Below, piece by piece: positions 1-7,883 of a stretch of DNA of 64,000 nucleotides (its first letter is position 1; every line of letters starts with the position of its first letter). The DNA is taken from assembly GCF_017744835.1 (NCBI RefSeq), contig NZ_JAGIAM010000001.1:434001-498000 (forward strand), in the 5' to 3' direction. The notes beneath the pieces were generated by a model. The model did not search any database, was not told the origin of the DNA, and worked only from the letters and a program-made list of their open reading frames with translations. Origin of the DNA: Sphingomonas sp. GTDB lineage: Bacteria > Pseudomonadota > Alphaproteobacteria > Sphingomonadales > Sphingomonadaceae. The translations under genes were made by a program, and so were the position numbers.

Positions 1-357
1 CGTCGGCGGGTCGCTGCGGACGATACTGGCGATGCGGCAGCGCTCGCGGCCAGCGATTATCGTGTCGCCGCGCGACAGCGTGCTGCCGCCGCCGAAGGTC
101 TGAAAGCCGATGCGGGTGGCGAAGGGGAGTTCATTGCAGCGCGTAAAGAAGCGGGCATAGAACCATTGCCGCCGCGCGTTCTGGATATAGACGCCGCGAC
201 CGTCGCGATCGGGTCGGAAAGCGCGCGGGTGGCCGCGAGTGATGAACGGGATCGACACTTCCTGATTGCGATCCACTCGCGCGGTACTCTGTGCCTCCGC
301 TGTGCACGGAAGGAGCAGCAGGGCAGAAACGAGCGACGTGACGACAGGCCTGATCAT
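1..357 (-). CDS. Secreted DUF6491-like protein, C-terminus beyond window edge
   Basis: The frame opens with ATG at 357 and runs off the left edge without a stop, so 119 residues are visible. It begins with a typical Sec signal peptide: MIRP, a hydrophobic run SLVSALLLLP, then a probable cut near TAEAQS. The mature part has a short beta-rich pattern: IPFI, then GRGVYIQNARRQWFYARF, a CNEL cysteine, and later ERCRIASI. This resembles small periplasmic DUF6491 proteins, which carry a conserved IPF start, an R-x-W-Y strand and two cysteines. Function is unknown. It lies downstream of tdk on the same strand. Similarity was judged from memory of the family pattern. Confidence 0.6.
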   Translation of the reverse strand, partial: MIRPVVTSLVSALLLLPCTAEAQSTARVDRNQEVSIPFITRGHPRAFRPDRDGRGVYIQNARRQWFYARFFTRCNELPFATRIGFQTFGGGSTLSRGDTIIAGRERCRIASIVRSDPPT

Positions 358-393
358 AGTCCCATCTCCAATCCGACTCCGAGTCGGTCCAGG

Positions 394-978
394 TTAGTCC
401 CCGGCGATTGTACGCTGCATGAAGTGCCGGCGACAGAGCGCGACATAGCGCTCGTTGCCGCCGATCTCGCGCTGCGCCCCCTCGCGAACCGCATTGCCCG
501 CGGCATCGACGCGCAGGTTCATCGTCGCCTTGCGCCCGCATTCGCACACCGATTTGATCTCGATGAGCGAATCGGCGAGCGCGAGCAGCTCGGCCGAGCC
601 GGGAAACAGCCGCCCCTGAAAGTCGGTGCGCAGGCCATAGCAGAGCACCGGAATATCGTCCTCGTCGCACAGCGCGGCGAGCTGGCGCACCTGATCGGCG
701 GAGAGGAACTGCGCTTCATCGACCAGCACGCAGGCGAGCGGCGCCTTGAAATGCTCGTCCTCGGCGATCAGGCGCAGGTCGGTATCCGCTTCGAAGGGAA
801 CCGCATTGGCGCGGATCCCGAGCCGCGAATCGATCACCCCACGCCCGCCGCGATCGTGCACACCGGCGGTGAACAGCAGCGTGCGCATGCCGCGCTCGCG
901 ATAGTTGAAATCGGCCTGGAGCAGCGTGGTCGATTTGCCCGCGTTCATCGAGGCATAGTAGAAATAGAGCTTGGCCAT
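394..978 (-). CDS. tdk: Thymidine kinase
   Basis: This 194-residue protein phosphorylates thymidine to dTMP in the cytosolic pyrimidine salvage pathway. The N-terminus holds the Walker A loop ([12 protein letters not shown], residues about 9 to 20). It is followed by the Walker B-like [10 protein letters not shown] containing the catalytic Glu, and the lasso-region zinc ligands CECG near residue 143 and CRRHF near the C-terminus. Length matches type II thymidine kinases of proteobacteria (about 190 to 205). The ATG at 978 is the natural start because the P-loop motif follows immediately. It sits 88 bases after rbfA on the same strand and may be read from the infB operon or its own promoter. 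Confidence 0.93.
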   Translation of the reverse strand: MAKLYFYYASMNAGKSTTLLQADFNYRERGMRTLLFTAGVHDRGGRGVIDSRLGIRANAVPFEADTDLRLIAEDEHFKAPLACVLVDEAQFLSADQVRQLAALCDEDDIPVLCYGLRTDFQGRLFPGSAELLALADSLIEIKSVCECGRKATMNLRVDAAGNAVREGAQREIGGNERYVALCRRHFMQRTIAGD

Positions 979-1066
979 GGCGCTCTATTGATCCCCGGCG
1001 GATGCCGAATGCTAGCCCGCGGGCGGGTAAACTGTGGAAAAGCCGCGCGCGCCGCGATGCCCGGCC

Positions 1067-1468
1067 TCAGTCCTCGGCGTCGTCGCCCAGGTCCTGCGCC
1101 ACCTTGGGATCGCGCAGCAGCTTGTCGATGTGGCTGCCCTCGTCGAAGCTCTCGTCCGCGAGGAACTTGAGCCTGGCGGCGTATTTCATCTTCACGCGAT
1201 GCGCGACCTCGCGCTGGAGATAGGCGGTGTTGGTGCGCAGCGCCTTGATCACCACTTCCTCGTCCTTGCCGAGCAGCGGCTTCACGAAGACGGTGGCGTG
1301 GCGCAGGTCGGGCGACATGCGCACTTCGGTGATCGAGACCATGTGCTTCGCCAGCACATCGTCGTGCACGTCGCCGCGCTGGAGGATTTCGCTCAGCACA
1401 TGGCGCACCTGCTCGCCGACGCGGAGCACGCGGACGGAGCGGTCTTCGTTGGTCTGGTTCTGCTTCAT
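1067..1468 (-). CDS. rbfA: 30S ribosome-binding factor A
   Basis: RbfA helps mature the 5' end of 16S rRNA and binds the 30S subunit during cold adaptation. The 133-residue protein shows the family core: [15 protein letters not shown] near the N-terminus, a KH-like fold with [17 protein letters not shown], and then an acidic tail ending DDLGDDAED. Two starts are possible. ATG at 1468 has GGGA six bases upstream. A TTG at 1474 would overlap the stop of the preceding thioesterase gene. ATG is preferred. Infix position between infB and tdk fits the usual rimP-nusA-infB-rbfA order, apart from the intervening thioesterase. Confidence 0.92.
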   Translation of the reverse strand: MKQNQTNEDRSVRVLRVGEQVRHVLSEILQRGDVHDDVLAKHMVSITEVRMSPDLRHATVFVKPLLGKDEEVVIKALRTNTAYLQREVAHRVKMKYAARLKFLADESFDEGSHIDKLLRDPKVAQDLGDDAED

Positions 1469-1470
1469 CT

Positions 1471-1893
1471 TCAATCCCGGCGCGCCATCGCGCCTTCCCT
1501 GACGCGGCCGGTAAACGTGCCGCGGGCGACCAGATCGCCGCCTTCGTCGAACAATTCCGCCTCGGTCACCGCGATCGTCTTGCCGACATTCACGACGCGC
1601 CCGCGGCCGAGAAACCGCCCCGGAAGCGCCGGCCTCAGGCAGACGATATGGAAGTCGATCGTCGGCGCATAGACCTGCCCGTCGGTCGCGGCGAACAGCG
1701 CCGGCCCCTGGGTGTCGTCGAGCATCGCGGCAAGGAAGCCGCCCTGCACCGTCCCCGCCGGGTTGAGGAAACGATCGTCGATCGCGAAGCCGATCTCGAT
1801 CGTCTTCGTCTCCGCATCGAACCCGCGCAGCTCCCAGCCGAGCAGCCGGGCGGAGGAGGGCGATGGGAAATCGTCGAAGATCGAAGCCGCCAT
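1471..1893 (-). CDS. PaaI-family hotdog-fold thioesterase
   Basis: A 140-residue single hotdog domain protein of the PaaI/YdiI type, expected to hydrolyse acyl-CoA thioesters in the cytosol. The fold signature is visible as [19 protein letters not shown] (the central helix with the catalytic acidic residue), followed by strands [15 protein letters not shown] and [11 protein letters not shown]. The frame stays open upstream to 2094, but that extension translates a palindromic repeat, so the ATG at 1893, immediately after the repeat, is the credible start. Its stop overlaps the alternative TTG of rbfA. Substrate cannot be told from sequence. A thioesterase between infB and rbfA is not part of the textbook operon. 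Confidence 0.82.
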   Translation of the reverse strand: MAASIFDDFPSPSSARLLGWELRGFDAETKTIEIGFAIDDRFLNPAGTVQGGFLAAMLDDTQGPALFAATDGQVYAPTIDFHIVCLRPALPGRFLGRGRVVNVGKTIAVTEAELFDEGGDLVARGTFTGRVREGAMARRD

Positions 1894-1895
1894 TC

Positions 1896-1992
1896 TCCCT
1901 CTCCCCACCGGGGGAGAGGGCCGGGGAGAGGGGAAGTGCAGCGCACTATCCCGTCCTGCCCCTCTCCCAACCCTCTCCCCGGCGGGTAGAGG
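1896..1992. repeat. REPIN-like paired palindrome, copy 1
   Basis: Two GC-rich palindromic units in inverted orientation flank a short linker. The left unit contains CTCCCC-ACC-GGGGGAG and ends GGGGAGAGGGG near 1934. The right unit starts CCCCTCTCCC near 1960 and ends near 1992. The whole block could fold as one long hairpin. It fills the gap between infB and the thioesterase gene. Three related copies occur at 5407, 14361 and 22318. Confidence 0.7.
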
Positions 1993-2000
1993 GCTAGTTG

Positions 2001-4697
2001 TTACAGCGTGCGTTCGCGCAGCTCGACTTCGAACGTCTCGAGATAGTCGCCTGCCTTGATGTCGGTGAAGTTCTGGCTGAACGTGACACCGCATTCGAGG
2101 CCCGCGCGGACTTCGGCGACGTCGTCCTTGAAGCGACGCAGCGACGCGATCTCGCCCGAGTAGATGATGACATCCTCGCGGGTGATGCGCGCCTTGAGCG
2201 CCTTGCGGATGACGCCGTCGGTGACGAGCAGACCCGCCGCCTTGCCGTGCTTGCCCGCCGAGAAGACTTCCTTGATCTCGGCGCGGCCGACGACCGTCTC
2301 GAACGCCTCGGGGCCGAGCTGGCCGGCCATGCCGGCGCGGATCTCGTCGGTGAGGTCGTAGATCACGTCATAGTATTTCAGCGCGACCTTGTTGCGCTCG
2401 GCGATCTCGCGCGCCTTGGCGTTGGCGCGGACGTTGAAGCCGATGATCGGCGCGCCGGACGCCCCGGCGAGCGTCACGTCGCTCTCGGTGATGCCGCCGA
2501 CGCCCGAGTGCAGGATGCGCACCTTGATGTCGTCGGTCGAGATCTTGTTGAGCGCGCCCACGATCGCCTCGACCGTGCCCTGGGTGTCGGCCTTGACCAC
2601 CACCGGATATTCCTGCGCCTGCTTCTCCTTGAGCGCCGAGAACATGCTCTCGAGGCTCGCGGGCGCGTTGGTGGTGCGCTTCTGCTGGATCACGCCGGCG
2701 CGGTACTCCGCGACCTCGCGGGCACGCGCCTCGTTCTCGACGACCTGCAGCGGATCGCCCGCCATCGGCACGCCCGAGAGGCCGAGCACCTCGACCGGCA
2801 TCGCCGGGCCGGCTTCCTTGACCTGGCGACCCTTGTCGTCGACCAGCGCACGGACCTTGCCGCTCTCGGCGCCGACGACGAACACGTCGCCGACCTTGAG
2901 CGTGCCGCGGTTGACGAGGATCGTCGCGACCGGGCCGCGGCCCTTGTCGAGCTTGGCCTCGATCACCGTGCCTTCGGCGGCGCGATCGGGGTTGGCCTTG
3001 AGGTCGAGCAGTTCGGCCTGAAGCTGGATCTTCTCGATCAGCTGGTCGAGACCGATCTTCTTGAGCGCCGAGACTTCGACGTCCTGCGTCTCGCCGCCCA
3101 TCTCCTCGACGATCACTTCATGCTCGAGCAGACGCTCGCGCACGCGCTGCGGGTTGGCGCTGTCGAGGTCGATCTTGTTGATCGCCACGATCATCGGCAC
3201 GCCCGCCGCCTTGGTGTGATTGATCGCCTCGATCGTCTGCGGCATCAGCCCGTCGTTCGCCGCCACCACGAGCACGACGATGTCGGTGACGTTGGCACCG
3301 CGCGCGCGCATCTCGGTGAAGGCCTCGTGGCCCGGCGTGTCGAGGAAGGTGACCTTCGATTTGTCCTTCAGCGTGACCTGATAGGCGCCGATGTGCTGGG
3401 TGATGCCACCGGCCTCGCCCTTGACCACGTCGGTGCCGCGCAGCGCATCGAGCAGCGAGGTCTTGCCGTGATCGACATGGCCCATGATCGTCACCACCGG
3501 CGGGCGCGGCTGGAGCTGATCCGCCGGATCCTCGCTGGTGTCGACCGCGATGTCGACGTCGCTCTCGCTGACGCGCTGGATGTTGTGCCCGAACTCGGTG
3601 ACGAGCAGCTCGGCGGTATCCTGGTCGATCGTCTGGTTGACGGTGACCGGCATGCCCATCTTGAACAGCGCCTTCACCAGGTCGGCGCCCTTCTCGGCCA
3701 TACGGTTGGCGAGTTCCTGGACGGTGATCGCCTCGGGGACGACCACGTCGCGGACCTGCTTGGCCTGGGGCTCGCGCGGACCGCCATAAGAGCGGCGATG
3801 CTCCTTCTCACGCGCACGCTTGAGCGCCGCGAGGCTGCGCGCACGCGCGCCGTCGTCGCCGCCGAGCGCGCGATTGACGGTGAGCTTGCCCGACTGGCGC
3901 CGGTCGTCGCCCTTGCGATCGCGCGAGGGACGCGCGGGCTCGGGGCCGCGGCGCGGCGGCAGGCCGCCCGTCGGCGCGGGCCGCGAAGGCGAGGGTGCGG
4001 CGCTGGCGGCGGGTGCCGGCGTCGACGCCTCGCGCTCCTGGCGCTGCGGCTCGGGCTTGGGCTGCGGCTTGGGGATTTCGGGGCGCTGGACCGGCGTGAA
4101 GCGGCGCGGCGCGGGCAGGCTCGGGTCGAGCTGCAGCGTCACGGGCTGGGGCGCGGGCTTGGGCGCAGGAGCCGGAGCCGGGGCGGGTGCGGGCGCAGGC
4201 GTCGGGGCCGCGACCGGAGCCGGCGCGGGCTCGGGAGCCTTGGGCTCTTCCTTGGGCGCCTTGGCGGCCTCGGCCTCGGCGCGCGCGCGCTCCTCGAGGC
4301 GGCGGGCTTCGGCCTCGGCGGCCTCGGCACGCTCGCGCTCCTCGCGGCGACGCCCTTCCTCGAGCGCGTTCATGCGCTGCTCTTCGGCCTCGCGCAGCAG
4401 ACGCGTCTGGCGCTCCTGCGGAGTCTCGTTCGAGACCGCGGGGCGCGGCGCAGGGGCTGCGGGCCGCGGAGCGGGCGCAGGCGCGGCCGGCGGCGGAGGC
4501 GGGGCGGCCTCTGCCTGCTGCGGCTGCGCATCGCCGGACTGGGGACCCAGCACGCGACGGCGCTTGACCTCCACGACCACGGTATTCGAGCGGCCATGGC
4601 TGAAGCTCTGCTTCACCTTGCCCGTCTCGACCGTGCGCTTCAGTCCCAGCGGCGCGCGCATGCCCAGTTTCGGCTTATCGTTGTCCGTGTCGCTCAT
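2001..4697 (-). CDS. infB: Translation initiation factor IF-2
   Basis: IF-2 is the GTPase that brings initiator fMet-tRNA to the 30S subunit. The 898-residue protein has an N-terminal alphaproteobacterial IF2-associated region ([19 protein letters not shown]). A long Ala/Pro/Glu-rich linker follows (residues about 60 to 330), then the IF2_N domain and the G domain. The G domain shows [14 protein letters not shown] near residue 404, DTPGHEAF near 450 and NKID near 505. Beta-barrel and C-terminal domains end with [13 protein letters not shown]. The frame stays open upstream into ylxR, but ATG at 4697 gives the conserved [12 protein letters not shown] start, only eight bases after the ylxR stop at 4706. 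Operon: rimP-nusA-ylxR-infB. Confidence 0.97.
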   Translation of the reverse strand: MSDTDNDKPKLGMRAPLGLKRTVETGKVKQSFSHGRSNTVVVEVKRRRVLGPQSGDAQPQQAEAAPPPPPAAPAPAPRPAAPAPRPAVSNETPQERQTRLLREAEEQRMNALEEGRRREERERAEAAEAEARRLEERARAEAEAAKAPKEEPKAPEPAPAPVAAPTPAPAPAPAPAPAPKPAPQPVTLQLDPSLPAPRRFTPVQRPEIPKPQPKPEPQRQEREASTPAPAASAAPSPSRPAPTGGLPPRRGPEPARPSRDRKGDDRRQSGKLTVNRALGGDDGARARSLAALKRAREKEHRRSYGGPREPQAKQVRDVVVPEAITVQELANRMAEKGADLVKALFKMGMPVTVNQTIDQDTAELLVTEFGHNIQRVSESDVDIAVDTSEDPADQLQPRPPVVTIMGHVDHGKTSLLDALRGTDVVKGEAGGITQHIGAYQVTLKDKSKVTFLDTPGHEAFTEMRARGANVTDIVVLVVAANDGLMPQTIEAINHTKAAGVPMIVAINKIDLDSANPQRVRERLLEHEVIVEEMGGETQDVEVSALKKIGLDQLIEKIQLQAELLDLKANPDRAAEGTVIEAKLDKGRGPVATILVNRGTLKVGDVFVVGAESGKVRALVDDKGRQVKEAGPAMPVEVLGLSGVPMAGDPLQVVENEARAREVAEYRAGVIQQKRTTNAPASLESMFSALKEKQAQEYPVVVKADTQGTVEAIVGALNKISTDDIKVRILHSGVGGITESDVTLAGASGAPIIGFNVRANAKAREIAERNKVALKYYDVIYDLTDEIRAGMAGQLGPEAFETVVGRAEIKEVFSAGKHGKAAGLLVTDGVIRKALKARITREDVIIYSGEIASLRRFKDDVAEVRAGLECGVTFSQNFTDIKAGDYLETFEVELRERTL

Positions 4698-4705
4698 GCG
4701 GCTCT

Positions 4706-5566
4706 TCAAAGTCCTTCGGTATGTTCTTCGTCGTGTTCGGTCGGTCGCACGTCGTTCCCGTGAGCCGATGCGCCCTGCGAGTGCGTTTCGCAAGGCTCGA
4801 GGCCAGGATCGGGTCCGATGAAATGCAGCCAGCGGTCGAGCGCGTCGCTCACCCGCTTCGCCGCCCGGGCGTCGGTCAGTCCGGCGTGTACCACATTTTC
4901 GCGGCCAAGCGCCAAGGACAATATGGTGCGCGGGACGGGCAATGTTAACCCCTTGAGGTCGGTGCCTTCCCGGTCGGTTCCCACGCGCCACGCCTGGGCG
5001 AGCTTGCGCGCGCCGTCCTCGCTTGCGTCGCTCGCATGGAGCAGCAGGTGGAGCTGGCCCGATCGCGCGGCATTCTCGATCCGGTCGCCGCCGATCGCGA
5101 CATGGCCGGCCTTGAACTCGAGTCCGAGCCGATCGAGCGTGTTTCGCTGCAGCTGCACCTCGATCCGGGCGCCGAGATCCTCGGGCACGCGGACGTCGCC
5201 GGTCTTGAACGAACGCGACAGCGCGCCCTTGAGCTTGCCCTTGGCTTGCGCGGCCTCGAGCTCGGCGCGGTTCACCGCGATCCAGGCGCCGCGGCCGGGC
5301 GCCTTTGCGCGCACGTCGGGAAGCACTTCGCCGTCGGGCGAGAGCGCGAGCCGGATCAGCCCCTCGCGGGGGGCTTCCTCGCGGCTGAGGATGCAGGTGC
5401 GTGTCGCCCCCCCTCCCGCTTGCGGGAGGGGGCTGGGGGGTGGGCCCCCGCCATCCGCGAGCGAATCGCTCGTGGAGGCCGCGCGCCCACCCCTCGGTCC
5501 CCTCCCGCGCGCGGGAGGGGAAGCACCGGTCTTTACCGATCGCGTATCATTGTTCGGAGTCCGCAA
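4706..5566 (-). CDS. ylxR: YlxR/DUF448 RNA-binding protein with L7Ae-like C-terminal domain
   Basis: YlxR is a small nucleic-acid-binding protein encoded between nusA and infB in most bacteria. Alphaproteobacterial versions carry a C-terminal L7Ae-like domain. The DUF448 core is clear: RTCILSREEAPREGLIRLA, PDGEVLPDVRAKAPGRGAW and KGALSRSF. The second domain has GHVAIGGDRIENAARSG and an L7Ae-like helix-strand pattern. The TTG start at 5566 overlaps the nusA stop by 20 bases and encodes the expected MRTPNNDT. Unusually, residues about 17 to 53 (PPARGRG through LPQAGGG) are encoded by a 114-bp REPIN-like palindrome at 5407-5520. This separates the native N-terminus from RTCILSR without breaking the frame. 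Total length is 286 residues. Confidence 0.88.
   Translation of the reverse strand: MRTPNNDTRSVKTGASPPARGRGPRGGRAASTSDSLADGGGPPPSPLPQAGGGATRTCILSREEAPREGLIRLALSPDGEVLPDVRAKAPGRGAWIAVNRAELEAAQAKGKLKGALSRSFKTGDVRVPEDLGARIEVQLQRNTLDRLGLEFKAGHVAIGGDRIENAARSGQLHLLLHASDASEDGARKLAQAWRVGTDREGTDLKGLTLPVPRTILSLALGRENVVHAGLTDARAAKRVSDALDRWLHFIGPDPGLEPCETHSQGASAHGNDVRPTEHDEEHTEGL
5407..5520. repeat. REPIN-like paired palindrome, copy 2, inside ylxR
   Basis: Left unit: CCCTCCCGC-TT-GCGGGAGGG near 5411-5431. Right unit: CCCCTCCCGC-GC-GCGGGAGGGG near 5499-5520. The linker between them has its own small dyad GCGAGCGA-AT-CGCTCG. The block is 114 bp, an exact multiple of three, and has no stop in the ylxR frame. 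It therefore adds about 38 residues to the protein. Confidence 0.75.
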
Positions 5567-7193
5567 TTGCGTCCTCCTCGCCGGCGGTGCCGGTTTCTTC
5601 AGCGGCAGCAGGCGCAGGCTCGTCGTCGAACCAGTGCGCGCGGGCGGCCATGATGATCTCGTTGCCCTGCTCGTCGGTCAGGCCGTACTCCGCCAGGATT
5701 CCGCCCTTGTCCTCCGAACGCTCCGTACGCGTGTTCTCGCCGCGGCGGCGCGGCTCGGCGCGCTTCTTCTGGACCAGCTCGTCGGTGGCGAGGTCCGCCA
5801 GGTCGTCGAGCGTCTTGATGCCCGCCTTGCCGAGCGTGACCAGCATCGCCTCGGTCATGTACGGCATGGTCGCCAGGTCGTCGTCGACGCCGAGTTCGCG
5901 GCGGAGCTGGCGATTGGCTTCCTCGCGGCGCTCGAGCGCTTCCTGCGCGCGGCTCTGCAGCTCCTGGCCGAGCTCCTCGTCGAAGCCCTCGATCGAGGCG
6001 ATCTCGTCGAGTTCGACATAGGCGACTTCCTCAAGGCTCGAGAAACCCTCGGCGACGAGCAGCTGCGCGAGCGTCTCGTCGACGTCGAGCTCGTTCTGGA
6101 ACATCTCGCTGTTCGCGACGAATTCCTGCTGGCGCTTCTCGCTCGCGTCGGTCTCGGTCAGGATGTCGATCGCCTTGGCAGTGAGCTGCGAGGCGAGGCG
6201 GACGTTCTGGCCGCGGCGGCCGATCGCCAGGCTGAGCTGGTCGTCGGGAACCACGACTTCGATGCGGTCCTCTTCCTCGTCGATCACGACGCGGCTGACG
6301 TTCGCCGGCTGCAGCGCGTTGACCACGAAGGTCGCGGTGTCGGGCGACCAGGGGATGATGTCGATCTTCTCGCCCTGCATCTCCTGCACCACCGCCTGGA
6401 CGCGGCTGCCCTTCATGCCGACGCAGGCGCCGACCGGGTCGATGCTGGAGTCGTGCGAGATGACGCCGATCTTGGCGCGCGAGCCCGGATCGCGGGCGGC
6501 GGCCTTGATCTCGATGATGCCGTCGTAGATCTCGGGCACTTCCTGCGCGAACAGCTTCTTCATGAAGTCCGGATGCGCGCGGCTGAGGAAGATCTGCGGC
6601 CCGCGGTTCTCGCGGCGGACGTTGAGGATGATCGAGCGGACGCGATCGCCGACGCGGACGACTTCGCGCGGGATCTGCTGGTCGCGGCGGATGACGCCCT
6701 CGGCGCGGCCCAGGTCGACCACGACATGGCCGAACTCGACGCGCTTGACGACGCCGGTGATGATCTCGCCGACGCGGTCCTTGAATTCTTCATGCTGGCG
6801 CTCGCGCTCGGCGTCGCGGACCTTCTGGAAGATGATCTGCTTCGAAGCCTGCGCCTGGATGCGGCCGAATTCGATCGGGGGCAGCGGATCGACGATATAG
6901 TCGCCGACGACCGCGCCCTTCTGGAGCTTCTGCGCGTCCTTGACCGAGACCTGCTTGAAATAGTCGTCGACTGCCTCGACCACTTCGACGACGCGCCACA
7001 GGCGAAGGTCGCCGGTGTTGGGGTCGAGCTTGGCGCGGATGTCGTTCTCGACGCCGTAGCGGTTCTTGGCGGCGCGCTGGATCGCGTCCTCCATCGCCTC
7101 GATGACGATGGCCTTGTCGATCAGCTTCTCGCGCGCGACCGCATCGGCAATGGCAAGCAGCTCGGCCTTGTTCGCGGAAATGGCAGTGGCCAT
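5547..7193 (-). CDS. nusA: Transcription termination/antitermination protein NusA
   Basis: NusA binds RNA polymerase and nascent RNA to control pausing, termination and antitermination. The 548-residue protein has all expected parts. The N-terminal domain reads NKAELLAIADAVAREKLIDK. The S1 domain is around residues 135 to 200. Two KH domains follow, with GVISHDSSIDPVGACVGMKG and ISLAIGRRGQNVRLAS-type GxxG loops. C-terminal acidic repeats with helix-hairpin-helix character include VDETLAQLLVAEGFSSLEEVAYV and the second repeat near MTEAMLVTLGKAGIKTLDDLADL. An in-frame region upstream belongs to another frame of rimP; ATG at 7193 overlaps the rimP TGA, which suggests translational coupling. Confidence 0.97.
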   Translation of the reverse strand: MATAISANKAELLAIADAVAREKLIDKAIVIEAMEDAIQRAAKNRYGVENDIRAKLDPNTGDLRLWRVVEVVEAVDDYFKQVSVKDAQKLQKGAVVGDYIVDPLPPIEFGRIQAQASKQIIFQKVRDAERERQHEEFKDRVGEIITGVVKRVEFGHVVVDLGRAEGVIRRDQQIPREVVRVGDRVRSIILNVRRENRGPQIFLSRAHPDFMKKLFAQEVPEIYDGIIEIKAAARDPGSRAKIGVISHDSSIDPVGACVGMKGSRVQAVVQEMQGEKIDIIPWSPDTATFVVNALQPANVSRVVIDEEEDRIEVVVPDDQLSLAIGRRGQNVRLASQLTAKAIDILTETDASEKRQQEFVANSEMFQNELDVDETLAQLLVAEGFSSLEEVAYVELDEIASIEGFDEELGQELQSRAQEALERREEANRQLRRELGVDDDLATMPYMTEAMLVTLGKAGIKTLDDLADLATDELVQKKRAEPRRRGENTRTERSEDKGGILAEYGLTDEQGNEIIMAARAHWFDDEPAPAAAEETGTAGEEDAIADSEQ

Positions 7194-7741
7194 CAGTCTT
7201 GTTCCTCGTTCTCGAACTCTTCGGCGCCTTCGATCGAAAGCGGCACGGTTGCGGCAATCAGTGCGTCGGTCATCAGCAGCTTGGCGTCGGCGATCGCGCC
7301 GAACGGCACCGTGACTTCGCGATATTTGCGGACGTCGACGGTGACCTGGTCGCCCTCGACACCCTTCAGGATCCCGGTGAGCTGCTTGCGCCCGTCCTCG
7401 GTCGGCTCGGCGAGGTTGAGCCGCGCCTCGTGCCCCGCCCAGTCCTGATAGTCCTGGAGCCGGGTGAGCGGCCGGTCGATCCCCGGCGAGCTGACTTCGA
7501 GCCGATAGGCATGGTCGATCGGGTCGCGGCCCTGCGCCTCGAGCTCGTCGAGCCGGTCCGAGATGCGGCGCGACAGGTCGGCGCAATCGTCGATGGTCAG
7601 CTGGCGGGTGTCGGGGCGCTCGGCCATGATCTGGAGCGTCGGGTCGCTGGTGCCGCCGAACATCTTGACGCGCACGAGCGCGAGCCCGAGCGCCTGGGCT
7701 TCGGGTTCGATCAGCTTCGTCAGTTCGGCGATGTCCGCCAC
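7193..7741 (-). CDS. rimP: Ribosome maturation factor RimP
   Basis: RimP assists 30S subunit assembly in the cytosol. The 182-residue protein has the family N-terminal fold (IAELTKLIEPEAQALGLALVRV), the signature YRLEVSSPGIDRPLTR, and a C-terminal SH3-like part (LTGILKGVEGDQVTVDV). A TTG at 7756 would add five residues. GTG at 7741 is chosen because GGAG lies six bases before it and it encodes M-ADIAELT, the usual start in the group. First gene of the rimP-nusA-ylxR-infB operon, with a good sigma-70-like promoter about 90 bases upstream. Its last codon overlaps nusA. Confidence 0.94.
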   Translation of the reverse strand: MADIAELTKLIEPEAQALGLALVRVKMFGGTSDPTLQIMAERPDTRQLTIDDCADLSRRISDRLDELEAQGRDPIDHAYRLEVSSPGIDRPLTRLQDYQDWAGHEARLNLAEPTEDGRKQLTGILKGVEGDQVTVDVRKYREVTVPFGAIADAKLLMTDALIAATVPLSIEGAEEFENEEQD

Positions 7742-7833
7742 GATAGTCTCCGGCAATCGGGTAAGCAGCTTCGGCGCCGGAGCCCGCGGGGCCCCGACCT
7801 CGGCATGTTTGACGATGTCGAGAAAGCACAGGC

Positions 7834-7862
7834 GATATATCCACTTGGGCGCAGGACGGCAA
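7834..7862 (-). promoter_or_regulatory. Candidate sigma-70 promoter of the rimP-nusA-infB operon
   Basis: On the minus strand there is a -35 hexamer TTGCCG (7857-7862), a spacer of exactly 17 bases, and a -10 hexamer TATATC (7834-7839). Transcription would begin near 7827 and leave a leader of about 85 bases before the rimP GTG. It sits in the only sizeable gap upstream of rimP. Called by eye from consensus and spacing. Confidence 0.45.
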
Positions 7863-7883
7863 GGGGAGTCTATCGCCCGCGAT

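Noticed and set aside
374..386. CGACTC-C-GAGTCG dyad after tdk as a terminator
   Set aside because: The loop would be too small and no T-run follows, so it was not called.
1998..4763. A very long open frame on the plus strand opposite infB
   Set aside because: The product is Asp/Arg/Leu-rich antisense sequence without motifs, while the minus strand encodes an unmistakable IF-2. High GC leaves the opposite frame open.
4818..7448. Long plus-strand frame opposite nusA and ylxR
   Set aside because: Mirror of well-defined minus-strand genes; no domain, no ribosome site.
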